Origin: Citromicrobium sp.
GTDB lineage: Bacteria > Pseudomonadota > Alphaproteobacteria > Sphingomonadales > Sphingomonadaceae
DNA length: 64,000 nucleotides
Direction: 5' to 3'
Assembly (NCBI GenBank): GCA_002729695.1
Contig: PBYQ01000006.1
Span: forward strand, 115,362-179,361
Within the stretch, counting starts at the first letter, position 1. Each line of letters begins with the position of its first letter. The position numbers and the translations under genes are program-made. Positions 46,195-54,622 of this stretch are shown here, in pieces. The notes under the pieces are model-generated. The model was not told the DNA's origin. It made no database searches and worked only from the letters and a program-made list of their open reading frames with translations.

Positions 46195-46956
46195 CTACTT
46201 CTTGACGCGCCAATCGCGCGCGTAGGTCGATTCCTCGTGATACTTGCGTTCGCGCGCGGCCGCTTCCTCCGCCATTTCGGCCTCGGTCGCAGGGCGGCTC
46301 GCATGATCCTTCAGCAAGGCATCGCGGCGGATCGGGATTATTTGCGCGATTGGTGTTCCGGCTGGCAACAGATGCTGGCCGACCGGGCCGGTCCACAGGA
46401 AGGGCAGGTTGATCGTCGTTTCGAAGCGATCGCAATCGACCAGGCCGGAAAAGCAGGTGAAGGGCAGGTCGGGCCGGTTGAACGGCTGGGTCAGCAGCAC
46501 CGAATAGCCCGCCGGGACCTTGATCCGCCACGGGTTGATGAATTTGAGCGGCATTGCCGCCTCGAACGGAGGCTGGGGTGCGCCGATCTGGGCGGGGTGG
46601 TGCTGTTCCAGCGGTGCGAAAGGAACATCCTGCGGCCAGCCCATCGCGATGTTGACGCGGTCTTCGGGCACCTGGAGCATCACATCGAAGGGTAGCGGGA
46701 TGATGAAGCCGAGCGACAGCGCGTCGGTCACAGGCAGGCACGCTTTCACCGTCAGCCCCGGCAGGCCGTGCGCGTCGGGCACGCCCATCTCGCGATCCAG
46801 CCGCTTGAACCATTCGGGAGCGAAGCGGATGGCGCGTTCCGGCGTGGGTATGCGTCCTGCGAGCTCCGGCGCGCAGATGAACTCGATCCGCGCGGCGGGC
46901 TGCGGCGTGCCCGGTGGCGTCTCGTCGAAATCGAAGCTGATTTTGGTGTCGGCCAC
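46195..46956 (-). CDS. Conserved protein of unknown function (possibly DUF6065-like)
   Basis: A 253-residue soluble protein. The GTG start at 46956 has GAGGGGGAAG upstream. No signal peptide or membrane helix. Hydrophobic, Pro-rich motifs such as LPVTDALSLGFIIPLPFDV and FINPWRIKVPAGYSVLLTQPFNR suggest a compact beta-rich fold, and the C-terminus is a charged helix. I cannot assign a function; the DUF6065 suggestion is from memory of pattern only. It is the last chromosomal gene before the attL of the integrated element. Confidence 0.7.
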   Translation of the reverse strand: MADTKISFDFDETPPGTPQPAARIEFICAPELAGRIPTPERAIRFAPEWFKRLDREMGVPDAHGLPGLTVKACLPVTDALSLGFIIPLPFDVMLQVPEDRVNIAMGWPQDVPFAPLEQHHPAQIGAPQPPFEAAMPLKFINPWRIKVPAGYSVLLTQPFNRPDLPFTCFSGLVDCDRFETTINLPFLWTGPVGQHLLPAGTPIAQIIPIRRDALLKDHASRPATEAEMAEEAAARERKYHEESTYARDWRVKK

Positions 46957-46982
46957 GCTTCCCCCTCGCGCCTCGCCTGTCG

Positions 46983-47002
46983 TGGTGCGGTTGCAGGAAT
47001 CG
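46983..47002 (+). other. attL: partial copy of the tRNA-Thr 3' end
   Basis: TGGTGC then GGTTGCAGGAATCG. The same words occur at 57828-57848 at the end of tRNA-Thr, separated there by one extra C. Identity stops right after the final CG on this side, as expected for the outer edge of an att core. Confidence 0.75.
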
Positions 47003-47056
47003 CAAAGGATCCCCCTATCCGCTCTTTTCTATGCCTGTCTGACTACTGCACCGGAG

Positions 47057-47079
47057 TGTGGCCCCCAATGTGGCCCCCA
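47057..47079 (+). repeat. Left-end TGTGGCCCCCA direct repeats (candidate integrase arm sites)
   Basis: Two copies of TGTGGCCCCCA, at 47057-47067 and 47069-47079, with a 12-bp period, 55 bp inside attL. The same core occurs at the right end at 57693-57713 with the same period. Confidence 0.65.
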
Positions 47080-47113
47080 CAGGTTGATGCTGGCACCTCT
47101 TATTTCGACAGCT

Positions 47114-47623
47114 ATGCTGCGAATCATGACGATAGACCAGCAAAGCGACGAATATTTTAACGAGCATGCCGTGCAGTGTGGCCGCATGTTGGGAGCCGCT
47201 GCCTATTTCGACGATGCGCTGACAATCTTCATAGCGAAATATCTTGAGCTGAATGTGCTGCAAGAGAACGCACTTCTTAGGCCGATGTCGACCCGCGCTA
47301 AGGTCGACCTCATGGCAAAGATCTCGCGAAAGTTTCTTGACGTAGACAGCGAAAAGCAGATGCGCGGCTGGTTTTCTGAAGCGAGGGGATGCCTCGACGA
47401 GCGCAACGCCGTGGTTCATGGCGTTCCTGCTCAGATCGATGGTCGCTTTGCATATGTCAGCTGGACCGGGAAGAACCGCCTCGATCCTGCACCTGACCCT
47501 TGGCCGATCGAACGCGTATGTGAACTCGCCAACCGTTTCGTTTCGCTGACGGATTTCCTGCAGCAACTCGTTGAGGGGTTGGAGCTATCGAAGGACTATG
47601 ACCTCGATCGTGGGGAGAAATAG
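47114..47623 (+). CDS. HEPN-motif protein, possible RNase or defence cargo
   Basis: A 169-residue, mostly helical protein with LDERNAVVHG (about residues 101-110). This contains R-N-x3-H, the catalytic motif of HEPN ribonucleases found in toxin-antitoxin and abortive-infection systems. It is the only plus-strand gene of the element and sits just inside attL, the usual position of cargo. G+C is lower than in flanking chromosome. Start is ATG 47114 or ATG 47126; neither has a strong ribosome site. A longer reading from 46520 would run through attL and is rejected. Function is inference from one motif. Confidence 0.6.
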   Translation: MLRIMTIDQQSDEYFNEHAVQCGRMLGAAAYFDDALTIFIAKYLELNVLQENALLRPMSTRAKVDLMAKISRKFLDVDSEKQMRGWFSEARGCLDERNAVVHGVPAQIDGRFAYVSWTGKNRLDPAPDPWPIERVCELANRFVSLTDFLQQLVEGLELSKDYDLDRGEK

Positions 47624-47759
47624 GCGATCAAATTCGTGGGTCCTACCTAGGATCCTTGCGGCGGCTAAGCGCTCGGGAACCGCTTTTTTTGCCACAGCGC
47701 TGCCACATTCGGGTGCGGACAGTTTGAAGTTTCAGTCATCGGGCGCAACGCATAGAAAT

Positions 47760-47787
47760 GGGCGGCCGAGCCGAAGCCCGACCGCCC
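47760..47787 (-). terminator. GC-rich hairpin closing the element operon
   Basis: Read on the minus strand, a stem of about 12 bp (outer arms GGGCGG/CCGCCC, inner CGGGC/GCTCG with wobble pairs) is capped by a TTCG tetraloop, about 80 bp after the last minus-strand gene. The tail CATTTC is only slightly T-rich. Confidence 0.5.
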
Positions 47788-47865
47788 AAGTGCCCGGCCT
47801 GAAGGACGAGGAAGCCGGGCGACCGTGCGGCGAGAGCACCGAAAACTCACCGCGCGGTAGCCGGA

Positions 47866-48522
47866 TCACCAAATGTTGATCGTGGAGATGAGCCCCGGTT
47901 TCAGTGCTGGGCCCTTGTTCCTGAGAGGTGCAAGCACCTCGACCAAATCCGAATCCACTTGAAGGCTTCGCTTGCCGGGCAGCAGCTTACCGGGGCCGCC
48001 TAGCGCTTCGATCAGTCCGGCAGTCTGGTTCCGTTCGGTTCCAAAATGCTCGGTCGCGAAGTTGAGTGCGCAGATGGCAGCGTGTCCGGCACGTAGCGTT
48101 TCGGCCGCTCTGCGCTCCTCGGCGATGATCTCCTCGACCAGCGGTGCAAGCAGCCGTGCAACCTTGCCCTTGGCATCACGGCGGATCGTATCGATTTCGC
48201 TCTGCAAATCCTCGCGGCGATGGTTGAGCGTCTTGATCCCTTGGCGGAGCGCGACCCGCTCTTCCTCGAGCGCCTCGTGGCTGGGCAGGCAATCCGCGGC
48301 CCGGGAGGCGGTGTCGCCCGCAAGCAAAGCCTCGGCGACCTTGTCACCTGAGACATTGCGATCGGCTTTGAGCCGCGAGATCTCGGTGCAGCGATCCTCG
48401 GCAGTCGAAATACCCTGGTTAATGCGTGCGATTTCCGCTTCGAGTTCGGCGACCCGGGCATTCTCGGCGCCGAGGTCGAGCTCATCGATCGCACGGCGTG
48501 TGGCTTTCAGTGCTTCGTCCAT
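47866..48522 (-). CDS. Coiled-coil protein of the integrated element
   Basis: A 218-residue protein of unknown function. Residues about 20-60 and 80-135 are strongly heptad-patterned and charged (RVAELEAEIARINQ; REDLQSEIDTIRRD), so an elongated coiled coil is likely; the C-terminal 70 residues look globular. Start is ATG 48522, with AAGGA 8 bp upstream. It is the last gene of the element operon and lies 10 bp after the preceding gene. A structural or scaffold role next to a tape-measure protein is possible but unproven. Confidence 0.65.
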   Translation of the reverse strand: MDEALKATRRAIDELDLGAENARVAELEAEIARINQGISTAEDRCTEISRLKADRNVSGDKVAEALLAGDTASRAADCLPSHEALEEERVALRQGIKTLNHRREDLQSEIDTIRRDAKGKVARLLAPLVEEIIAEERRAAETLRAGHAAICALNFATEHFGTERNQTAGLIEALGGPGKLLPGKRSLQVDSDLVEVLAPLRNKGPALKPGLISTINIW

Positions 48523-48532
48523 TGTCGGTTCC

Positions 48533-48925
48533 TTACTTGAGGTTGGCGAGTGCTGCGGCCCAGACCGCGCGCGAATTGCCCGCCGTTTTGCCGGTCGATT
48601 GCCGTGCAAGCTCGGCGTCGGTCGGCAGGTGCTCCAGTTCCGCGCAGATGCGCGCGGCGGACCAGGCACGCTCATCGGTAAGCAGTGTGGCACAGACCCG
48701 CTCGCGGCCACGACTGTCGGGCGAACCGAATACGGCGGCCACGCGGGTGCGCTCCGCCTTCACGGCGCGCTCCACGTCGGCCTGCGAAGTTGCCCAGAAT
48801 GGTGCCGCAGACGTTGCCTGCTGTGCGCGATGCGGACTGGTCGAGGCACGCGCCACCACCTCAGTCGCGTTCTTGCCTCGCATATCACTCAATCTCGACC
48901 GTATGCGGTCCGTATACTCTCCCAT
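48533..48925 (-). CDS. Small element protein, paralogue of the preceding gene product
   Basis: A 130-residue protein with no known domain. Its section from AERTRVAAVFGS to about RICAEL aligns by eye with ERKRVAEVFAS to IVRTL in the gene at 48928-49323, so the two share a small helical module. The pattern resembles the short helical tail found at the C-terminus of phage S49/ClpP-like head proteases, but no protease domain is present. Start ATG 48925; 2 bp separate it from the upstream gene. Confidence 0.6.
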   Translation of the reverse strand: MGEYTDRIRSRLSDMRGKNATEVVARASTSPHRAQQATSAAPFWATSQADVERAVKAERTRVAAVFGSPDSRGRERVCATLLTDERAWSAARICAELEHLPTDAELARQSTGKTAGNSRAVWAAALANLK

Positions 48926-48927
48926 GG

Positions 48928-49323
48928 TCAGGGCCTCCTCGCTGCGATGGCAGCATGGATATCGGCCCAGTCGGCCGCAGCGCCGTAGGTTGGGTCGTCC
49001 CCGTCCTGACCACAGCACGCCAGCGTTCGAACGATCGCGGCGGCGGTCATGTCCGTTCCGGTCAGCAGCGCGGCCGCAGACTGGTAGCGCCCCTCAACTG
49101 CCGTGCTGGCGAACACCTCGGCGACTCGTTTTCGCTCGTCGGCTCTCGCCTCCGCCGGCGTAGTAATCCGCTTCGCGGGCGTTGGCCGGCGCGTGTTGCC
49201 GGATGCAACCGACGCCTGGTTAAGGGGCGGATGATACCGCGGCGCGCGATGTCCTTCTGGCTCGCCGATCAGTGGCATCATCGGAGGGTAGGAGCGCCCG
49301 CGCGATTGTGTGCTTTGCGTCAT
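48928..49323 (-). CDS. Small element protein with the shared RxRVAxVF module
   Basis: A 131-residue protein. The first half is Pro/Arg-rich and probably disordered; the second half holds the helical module shared with its downstream neighbour. Lies 18 bp after the tape-measure gene and is co-oriented, so the two are probably co-expressed. Function unknown. Confidence 0.6.
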   Translation of the reverse strand: MTQSTQSRGRSYPPMMPLIGEPEGHRAPRYHPPLNQASVASGNTRRPTPAKRITTPAEARADERKRVAEVFASTAVEGRYQSAAALLTGTDMTAAAIVRTLACCGQDGDDPTYGAAADWADIHAAIAARRP

Positions 49324-49341
49324 CTTGGATCCTTTCTTCGG

Positions 49342-52300
49342 TTAGAAATTGAGGCTTTTTTGGATGGCTGGGATCGCTCGGAGGGCACCGCTTTCGGCGC
49401 CAGACTGCAGCAGCTGGCCCACCCGAATGAGATTGTCGTTGATCGCCGGAAGATAGCTCAGGAACTCATTCTGCCCGGTGATCGCGCTGCTGATATTCAG
49501 CGCCGGATCGAACGGCGACACGTTGGTTTCGGCATCGATCCGGGTGCGGGTGAGATCGGTGACCTCATTGAGCCGTGCGAAGTAGGCATCGGTGGAACCG
49601 TAGAGCTCGCGCTCGATGTCGAGCAGCTGGCGCGCTATCTGGGTGAACTCGTCGTAGGCAGAGGTATCGCCTGCCTGCACCCGTGCGGCGAGCGAGTTGT
49701 AATCCTCCAGCGCATTGGCGCGGCGGGTGCGCAGCGAGAGCCCGGCGTCGCCGATGGTCAGGTCGTTCATCAGTGCCCGCAGCGAACCGACGACACGCTC
49801 GTTGGCATCCTCGATCGCCTTGGCCCGCTCGATACCGTAGAGCTCTTCGAGATCGGCATATTCGGCGGCGCTGGCTCCGGCCTTCTGGAAGAGGTCGCGC
49901 AGCCGCTCGAACTCGTCGTCGATGCGATCCACTGCGGCCCCGATGGGATCCTTGTACTCGCGCAGCCGCTCGAACACGCTGCGGAAGTCGAGGACGTCGC
50001 GCACCGCCGCTTCGAGATCGCCGCCCTGGTTGAGCAGCCGGGCTTCCGCCGCTTTCAGACCCTGCGCCGCACCGTCGCTGATCGCATCGCGGATCGCGTA
50101 CATGATGGCGTCGGTCTCATTGTTGAAAGCGGCGAGATCGGATCGGCCGAGGTTGTTACCGTTGAGGCTGCCGCTGTAGCCGGAACGCGACACCCGGAAC
50201 GAGTTGTCGAAGGTGCCGATGGAGACGCGGTAGCTGCCCATCTGTGCGCCGAGCTGTTCGACGATCCGCGCGATACCTTCGTCGACCGCACCGGCCAGCG
50301 TGGTGGCGCCCTCGACCCGGCCCTTGCCTTTGCCACTGCCCGGCGTGATGCCTCCGGAAGAGACGACCGCGGTGCCGTATTCCTTGCCCTTGAACAGATT
50401 GCCGAGGAAGCCGCCCGCGATCGCCCCGATGATCTCGCCGCCGGGGATGGGGATCAGCGACCCCAAGGCACCGCCGAGCTGCGAACCGGTCGTCGACATC
50501 TTGATGCCCAGCGCGTTGCCGATGCCCGACACCATCGTGCCTGCTTGTGCGCCTTCCAGCGCGTTTGCCAGCTTATCCGAGATCGCTTTGCCGATCTTGT
50601 CTCCGAAGAGATCGGTACCGAACTTGTCGTTGAGACCGGAGAGCCCGCCGAGGATGCCGCCGACCTCGCCGCCGCGGATGTAACCCGACATCACGCTCGA
50701 CAGCACGCCGCTCAGCTGCACCGCGAACTTGGTGCCGAGCAGATCGTCGAAGCCTGCCAATAATGGACCAACGATACCTTCTGCGATGCGATCGGAGATG
50801 TCGCCGATGGAGCGGCGGCCGATCTCGGTGGGTTCGTCGCGCTTGCCGATCACCGTCAGCACGTTGTCGTTAGCCGCCAGCGGGACCAGCGAATTGTTCA
50901 TGCCCGGCGCGGCGACCGCTGCACCAGCGGCGTGGGCCGAATTCTGTCGCGTCGCCCGCTCGACGTACTGGCGTAGCTCATCGACCGCGACGCCCAGCTT
51001 GTGTGTCGCCTTGCTGGTCTCGTCGACTTGACCCGCCAGCGCTGCGTTCGCCTTGGCGAGCGGCGAGTTCTTCGACAACTCGTCTTCCAATTCGTCGAAG
51101 ACGTTGCCGAACATGTCATCGAACAGCCGGGCGCCCTGCAGGTCCTGGATGGAACGCCGGAGATTGCCGAGGATGTCGGTGGACCTACCGGACGCGATGT
51201 CACGGACTGCCCCGCGGGCGGTGTCGAGGACGTCGAGCTGAGCCTGCAGGAGCGCCTGCACCCGCATCGCCTCGCGCTCGAGAGCCTTTTCCTCCTGCAC
51301 TCGCCGCTCTGCTTCGTCGGCTATCCGCTTCTGATAATCGAGCGTCTCGCCGAGCTCGTTATTGGTGCGTGCAAGTGCCGCCTCACTCTCGGCGCGCTTG
51401 TCGGCGGTCAGCGTTTCATCGTCAAGGATCGCAGCGAGCGTTGCGCGCTCCTGCTCAAGGCGCTCGGCACGACCGGAAAGCCCGAACTGTTCGTCGAGCG
51501 CGGCAATCTCGCGCTTGATGTCGGCCTGTTCCTGGAGGCCCTGCGCCTCCAACCGGAGCAAGTCGAGCTGCTTGTCCGTGCCCTCGGCATAGAGATCGAT
51601 CTGCCGACTGATCGCCGCGCGCACCTGCGCTTCTACGCGCGATAGATCGGCTTCGATCTGTGCCGCGCCAGGCACCAGCGATTTGCCATCGGGCCCCACG
51701 TTTTTGCGGGAGTAGAGATCGGCTCGCACCTGTTCGAGCTTGCGCAGCGATTGGGCGACTTTGTCGACGTATCGCGGCTGATCGTCGTAAGCTTCGCTCA
51801 CCCGCTGCACTGCCTCAGCAGCCGCCTCCGATGCTGCGGTCAGCCGGTCGGCTTCGCGTGCTGCCTTTTCGGCGCTGCGATCCACCTTCGGTTTCGAGGG
51901 CTTGGCTCCTGGCCTCCGCAAGCGTGCATCCAGCCCGCGGCCCTCGAGGGCATCGATGACGAGCTGCGCGGCCTCCTGCTCGTTTCGGGCCACGCCGACC
52001 GAGATGATCTTTTCCTTCAGGTCGAGCAGGTCTTGTCCCGCCAGCCGCCCGGCTTCGCCGAGCCGTTCGAGATCGCGGATGGTCCCTTCAAAACCGGTCT
52101 TGCCCGATCGGAAGGCGTCAATGGCATCTGCCAGCGGTTGGGCGCCTCGTGCCGCCGCTTCGGCATCGCGCGCGGCGCGCAGCTGGGCCAGCGGGTCCAT
52201 TCCGGCACCAGGATCGACGCCGACGCGCACGCGTTCCAAGGCCGTGTAGCGCTCGCCACGCCCGAGATCGCGCAGCGCCGCGCGCTCGGCTTTTTGGCCT

Positions 52301-53226
52301 TCGAGGATTTGGCGCTGGGCGGTAAGACGTATGCTCTCGCGCAGCACTACGTTCTGGTTTTCGAGCCGCCCCGTCGTGAGGTCGATGACTTGTCCGAGGA
52401 GCGATTGCGCATCGGCGAAACTGTCGTGCGCGGCGGTGGCCCGGTCGGCGGCATCGGCGGCCTCATCAGTGCGGAAGGCCAGGTCGATGAGACTGCCGGC
52501 CGCAAGACCTACGGCCAGACCGAGCGGGCCACTCAGGACGCCAGCAAAGTGTCCGATTCGGGCAGTGGTCTTGTTGCTGCTGTTGGCCAAGCCGGATAGC
52601 GCCCATCCGAGCTGAGGTAGCTGTTGCGACAGGGCCACGCTCGCTCGGGTGCCATTGGTCAGCTGGACGCCGACGTCGACCAGTTGCTGATTAGCCATTC
52701 CGAGCCCGGCGCGCATGGCACGTGCCTCGCGGGTGACATTGTCATTCGCCGCGCCGAACCGTCGTGAGCCAGCGGTGGCGGCATCTTGCGCGCGCGTCAT
52801 CTCGTCTAGCTCGCGCTGGGCGAGATCGAGGACGTTCGCCTTCTCGCGTAGGGCCTGCGCTGCTGCGGCTTCCTCATGAGCCATCCGATCCGCAGACGCT
52901 GCGGCTTGCAGCGCCTTTGCGCTGTACTCGTCCCCCGCCGCGCTTGCTTGCCGCCACGCCTGCGCAGTTACCCGAGCTGCAGCCGCGTTCCGCTCGTGCG
53001 CCGCCTCCGCCGCCCGCAATTCGTCGATGCCGAGATCAAGCCGGGCGCCCTTCCCACCACTGGCGACGGCCTGCTTGATGAAGCGATCGAGTTCGCCGAA
53101 TTCGCGTTTCGCGCCGTCGGTCATCCGGCTGGTGGCGGATTTGAAATCCGATTCCATCTCGGCGAAAACGCCGTTTTCGCGATATCGAGCTTGGATATAA
53201 ACGGGCAGTTGTGTTGCGTCGGTCAT
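49342..53226 (-). CDS. Tape-measure-like phage tail protein
   Basis: By far the largest gene of the element (1294 residues). The N-terminal 180 residues are helical and Ala-rich. Hydrophobic Gly/Ala segments follow near 215-245 (FAGVLSGPLGLAVGLAAG), then long coiled-coil stretches (about 440-720), a second Gly-rich hydrophobic region (about 870-960) and a mixed C-terminus. This is the layout of tape-measure proteins, which set tail length in siphophages and myophages. Its ATG overlaps the initiator stop by 4 bp (ATGA). No tail tube, chaperone or tip gene is beside it, which is abnormal for a prophage. Confidence 0.8.
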   Translation of the reverse strand: MTDATQLPVYIQARYRENGVFAEMESDFKSATSRMTDGAKREFGELDRFIKQAVASGGKGARLDLGIDELRAAEAAHERNAAAARVTAQAWRQASAAGDEYSAKALQAAASADRMAHEEAAAAQALREKANVLDLAQRELDEMTRAQDAATAGSRRFGAANDNVTREARAMRAGLGMANQQLVDVGVQLTNGTRASVALSQQLPQLGWALSGLANSSNKTTARIGHFAGVLSGPLGLAVGLAAGSLIDLAFRTDEAADAADRATAAHDSFADAQSLLGQVIDLTTGRLENQNVVLRESIRLTAQRQILEGQKAERAALRDLGRGERYTALERVRVGVDPGAGMDPLAQLRAARDAEAAARGAQPLADAIDAFRSGKTGFEGTIRDLERLGEAGRLAGQDLLDLKEKIISVGVARNEQEAAQLVIDALEGRGLDARLRRPGAKPSKPKVDRSAEKAAREADRLTAASEAAAEAVQRVSEAYDDQPRYVDKVAQSLRKLEQVRADLYSRKNVGPDGKSLVPGAAQIEADLSRVEAQVRAAISRQIDLYAEGTDKQLDLLRLEAQGLQEQADIKREIAALDEQFGLSGRAERLEQERATLAAILDDETLTADKRAESEAALARTNNELGETLDYQKRIADEAERRVQEEKALEREAMRVQALLQAQLDVLDTARGAVRDIASGRSTDILGNLRRSIQDLQGARLFDDMFGNVFDELEDELSKNSPLAKANAALAGQVDETSKATHKLGVAVDELRQYVERATRQNSAHAAGAAVAAPGMNNSLVPLAANDNVLTVIGKRDEPTEIGRRSIGDISDRIAEGIVGPLLAGFDDLLGTKFAVQLSGVLSSVMSGYIRGGEVGGILGGLSGLNDKFGTDLFGDKIGKAISDKLANALEGAQAGTMVSGIGNALGIKMSTTGSQLGGALGSLIPIPGGEIIGAIAGGFLGNLFKGKEYGTAVVSSGGITPGSGKGKGRVEGATTLAGAVDEGIARIVEQLGAQMGSYRVSIGTFDNSFRVSRSGYSGSLNGNNLGRSDLAAFNNETDAIMYAIRDAISDGAAQGLKAAEARLLNQGGDLEAAVRDVLDFRSVFERLREYKDPIGAAVDRIDDEFERLRDLFQKAGASAAEYADLEELYGIERAKAIEDANERVVGSLRALMNDLTIGDAGLSLRTRRANALEDYNSLAARVQAGDTSAYDEFTQIARQLLDIERELYGSTDAYFARLNEVTDLTRTRIDAETNVSPFDPALNISSAITGQNEFLSYLPAINDNLIRVGQLLQSGAESGALRAIPAIQKSLNF

Positions 53227-54059
53227 TGCTGAGCCTTTCTGGCAAGCATGTGCTCGAGGAAGGATGACGGGCCACTTCGACGATCATCGTAAGCGCCTTC
53301 GAGGATGCGGTTCAGCTTGTCGGGTCTGAGCAAGAAGTCGATGTCCGCACCGGTCCAGTCGCCGCTCTTGCCCGTGAGGAACTTGCTACGGGAGATGCGG
53401 TCGATCGCCTCTTTGAGCGCATCGAGGCCCTCGTCCTTCAATCGGGCTCGGCATGCCGTTCGACGCTTCGACGAAATCTTGCGAATGGAGCGACAACCAG
53501 CCGGAACGGCGACTGCATTCCAATGGTCAGCGACCTGCTGCACCTCATCCACCTGCTGAGCATCAAGCGAAGGGCTATCCGATGGAAACGGGATCAGTTC
53601 AGCCGATGCGACAGACGAGTCTCTTTCATGTTCTCTTTCATGTTCTCTTTCGTGGCGCTCCTGTGTCCCCTGTTGGAGGACAGGAGAGCGCCCGGTTGGA
53701 GGACAGGAGAGCGCCCGGTTGTCTGTCGAAGCGAGGTCATGAGAGCGCCCGGTTTCGATGCCCCCGTCGATCACGCGAAGGACATGGCCTTGCTTCGCAT
53801 CGCTCCTCGCCGTGCGTATAATATAGCCGCAGCCTTCGAGCTTCTTGAGGGAGCGACGGACGCTTCGCCGGTCTAGCTCGCTCACCTGCGCGAGCGTCTT
53901 CTGGCTTGCGAAACAGCCGCGGCCGTCTTGGCGTAGGTAGTCAAACATCGACACCGCCCCCAAGGTTTTCCTGTCGCCATCCGTAAGCCGCTGATCCCAA
54001 ATGGCGCGCGTCGGGAATGCCACCCACGGCATCTCTCTTGGGTCGAATTTGTCGGCCAT
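53223..54059 (-). CDS. Replication initiator-like protein (HTH, lambda-O/DnaD style)
   Basis: A 278-residue protein. Residues about 30-95 form a winged helix-turn-helix (LTDGDRKTLGAVSMF, then SELDRRSVRRSLKKLEGCGYI). A charged, low-complexity linker follows (about 100-165, including HEREHEREHERD), and a C-terminal region ending FLTGKSGDWTGADIDFLLRPDKLNRILEGAYDD, the pattern seen at the end of many phage replication initiators. The linker DNA carries direct repeats, as lambda O does. Start ATG 54059; the end overlaps the tape-measure gene. Confidence 0.72.
   Translation of the reverse strand: MADKFDPREMPWVAFPTRAIWDQRLTDGDRKTLGAVSMFDYLRQDGRGCFASQKTLAQVSELDRRSVRRSLKKLEGCGYIIRTARSDAKQGHVLRVIDGGIETGRSHDLASTDNRALSCPPTGRSPVLQQGTQERHEREHEREHERDSSVASAELIPFPSDSPSLDAQQVDEVQQVADHWNAVAVPAGCRSIRKISSKRRTACRARLKDEGLDALKEAIDRISRSKFLTGKSGDWTGADIDFLLRPDKLNRILEGAYDDRRSGPSSFLEHMLARKAQQ
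53621..53751. repeat. Candidate replication origin inside the initiator gene
   Basis: Two kinds of direct repeat lie in the initiator linker. A 12-bp unit CTCTTTCATGTT occurs at 53621-53632 and 53633-53644, with a partial third to 53654, forming a relatively AT-rich block. A 23-bp unit occurs perfectly twice, at 53672-53694 and 53695-53717, and its core GAGAGCGCCCG again at 53741-53751. Because 23 is not a multiple of 3, the copies are translated in different frames, so the conservation is at DNA level. Confidence 0.6.
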
Positions 54060-54065
54060 CGATCA

Positions 54066-54311
54066 TCACCCGGCCTTTCGCGCGATGGTCAGCGGGGCGC
54101 CTGAACCCTTGGCCAGCGGCACGATGTATTCAACCGTCGCGCCCTCGGCGAGCAGCGCCTGACACGCATCGCCCTGGGATCGGAACGGCGCCAGCCGCGC
54201 GGCGAATTTCGAGGCGCCGACCTTCGGTTCGACGTGTTCAGCGTCGTGTGACCAGGCAGCGAACATATCGCCGAGCTCCGCATGGCTTCCACGCGCGATA
54301 CCGGCGATCAC
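54066..54311 (-). CDS. Small element protein of unknown function
   Basis: An 81-residue protein. The GTG start at 54311 forms a GTGA overlap with the preceding stop, which is preferred over an ATG at 54401 that would lie deep in the neighbour. No motif recognised; it includes a helical, slightly acidic N-half and a basic C-terminus. The initiator gene starts 6 bp after its stop. Confidence 0.5.
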   Translation of the reverse strand: MIAGIARGSHAELGDMFAAWSHDAEHVEPKVGASKFAARLAPFRSQGDACQALLAEGATVEYIVPLAKGSGAPLTIARKAG

Positions 54312-54622
54312 TGTTGCACCTGTTCGGCTGGTGTCGGCTTTCCCATCACCCATTCGAGCGGCCATCCCAGCCGCGCGTTCAGCGCGTCTGCTGCGGCCCA
54401 TGCCGTCGAGGTGTCGAGGCTGTTCCCGTAGATCGTCGCGCCGCGGCCATCGGTCGCGCCCAGCAGCCAGGTCTCGCCCGTACCGATCAGCACTATGCGC
54501 GGACGGCGCCCTTGCGGGTCTAGAATGGCGAGAGTATCAGAGGGAAGCGAGCCGCCAGCCAGTGCATCGCATGAAGCCCCGCTCGACCCCGGCGGGGCTT
54601 CTTCGTTTGAGCGGTGCGTCAT
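54308..54622 (-). CDS. Small element protein of unknown function
   Basis: A 104-residue protein coupled on both sides: ATGA with the AlpA-like gene upstream and GTGA with the gene downstream. The region RPRIVLIGTGETWLLGAT reads as two beta strands and a short helical C-terminus follows. No known family recognised. Confidence 0.5.
   Translation of the reverse strand: MTHRSNEEAPPGSSGASCDALAGGSLPSDTLAILDPQGRRPRIVLIGTGETWLLGATDGRGATIYGNSLDTSTAWAAADALNARLGWPLEWVMGKPTPAEQVQQ

Noticed and set aside
46520..47113. N-terminal extension of the HEPN-like gene across attL
   Set aside because: It is antisense to the chromosomal gene at 46195-46956 and would make the gene depend on the integration junction.
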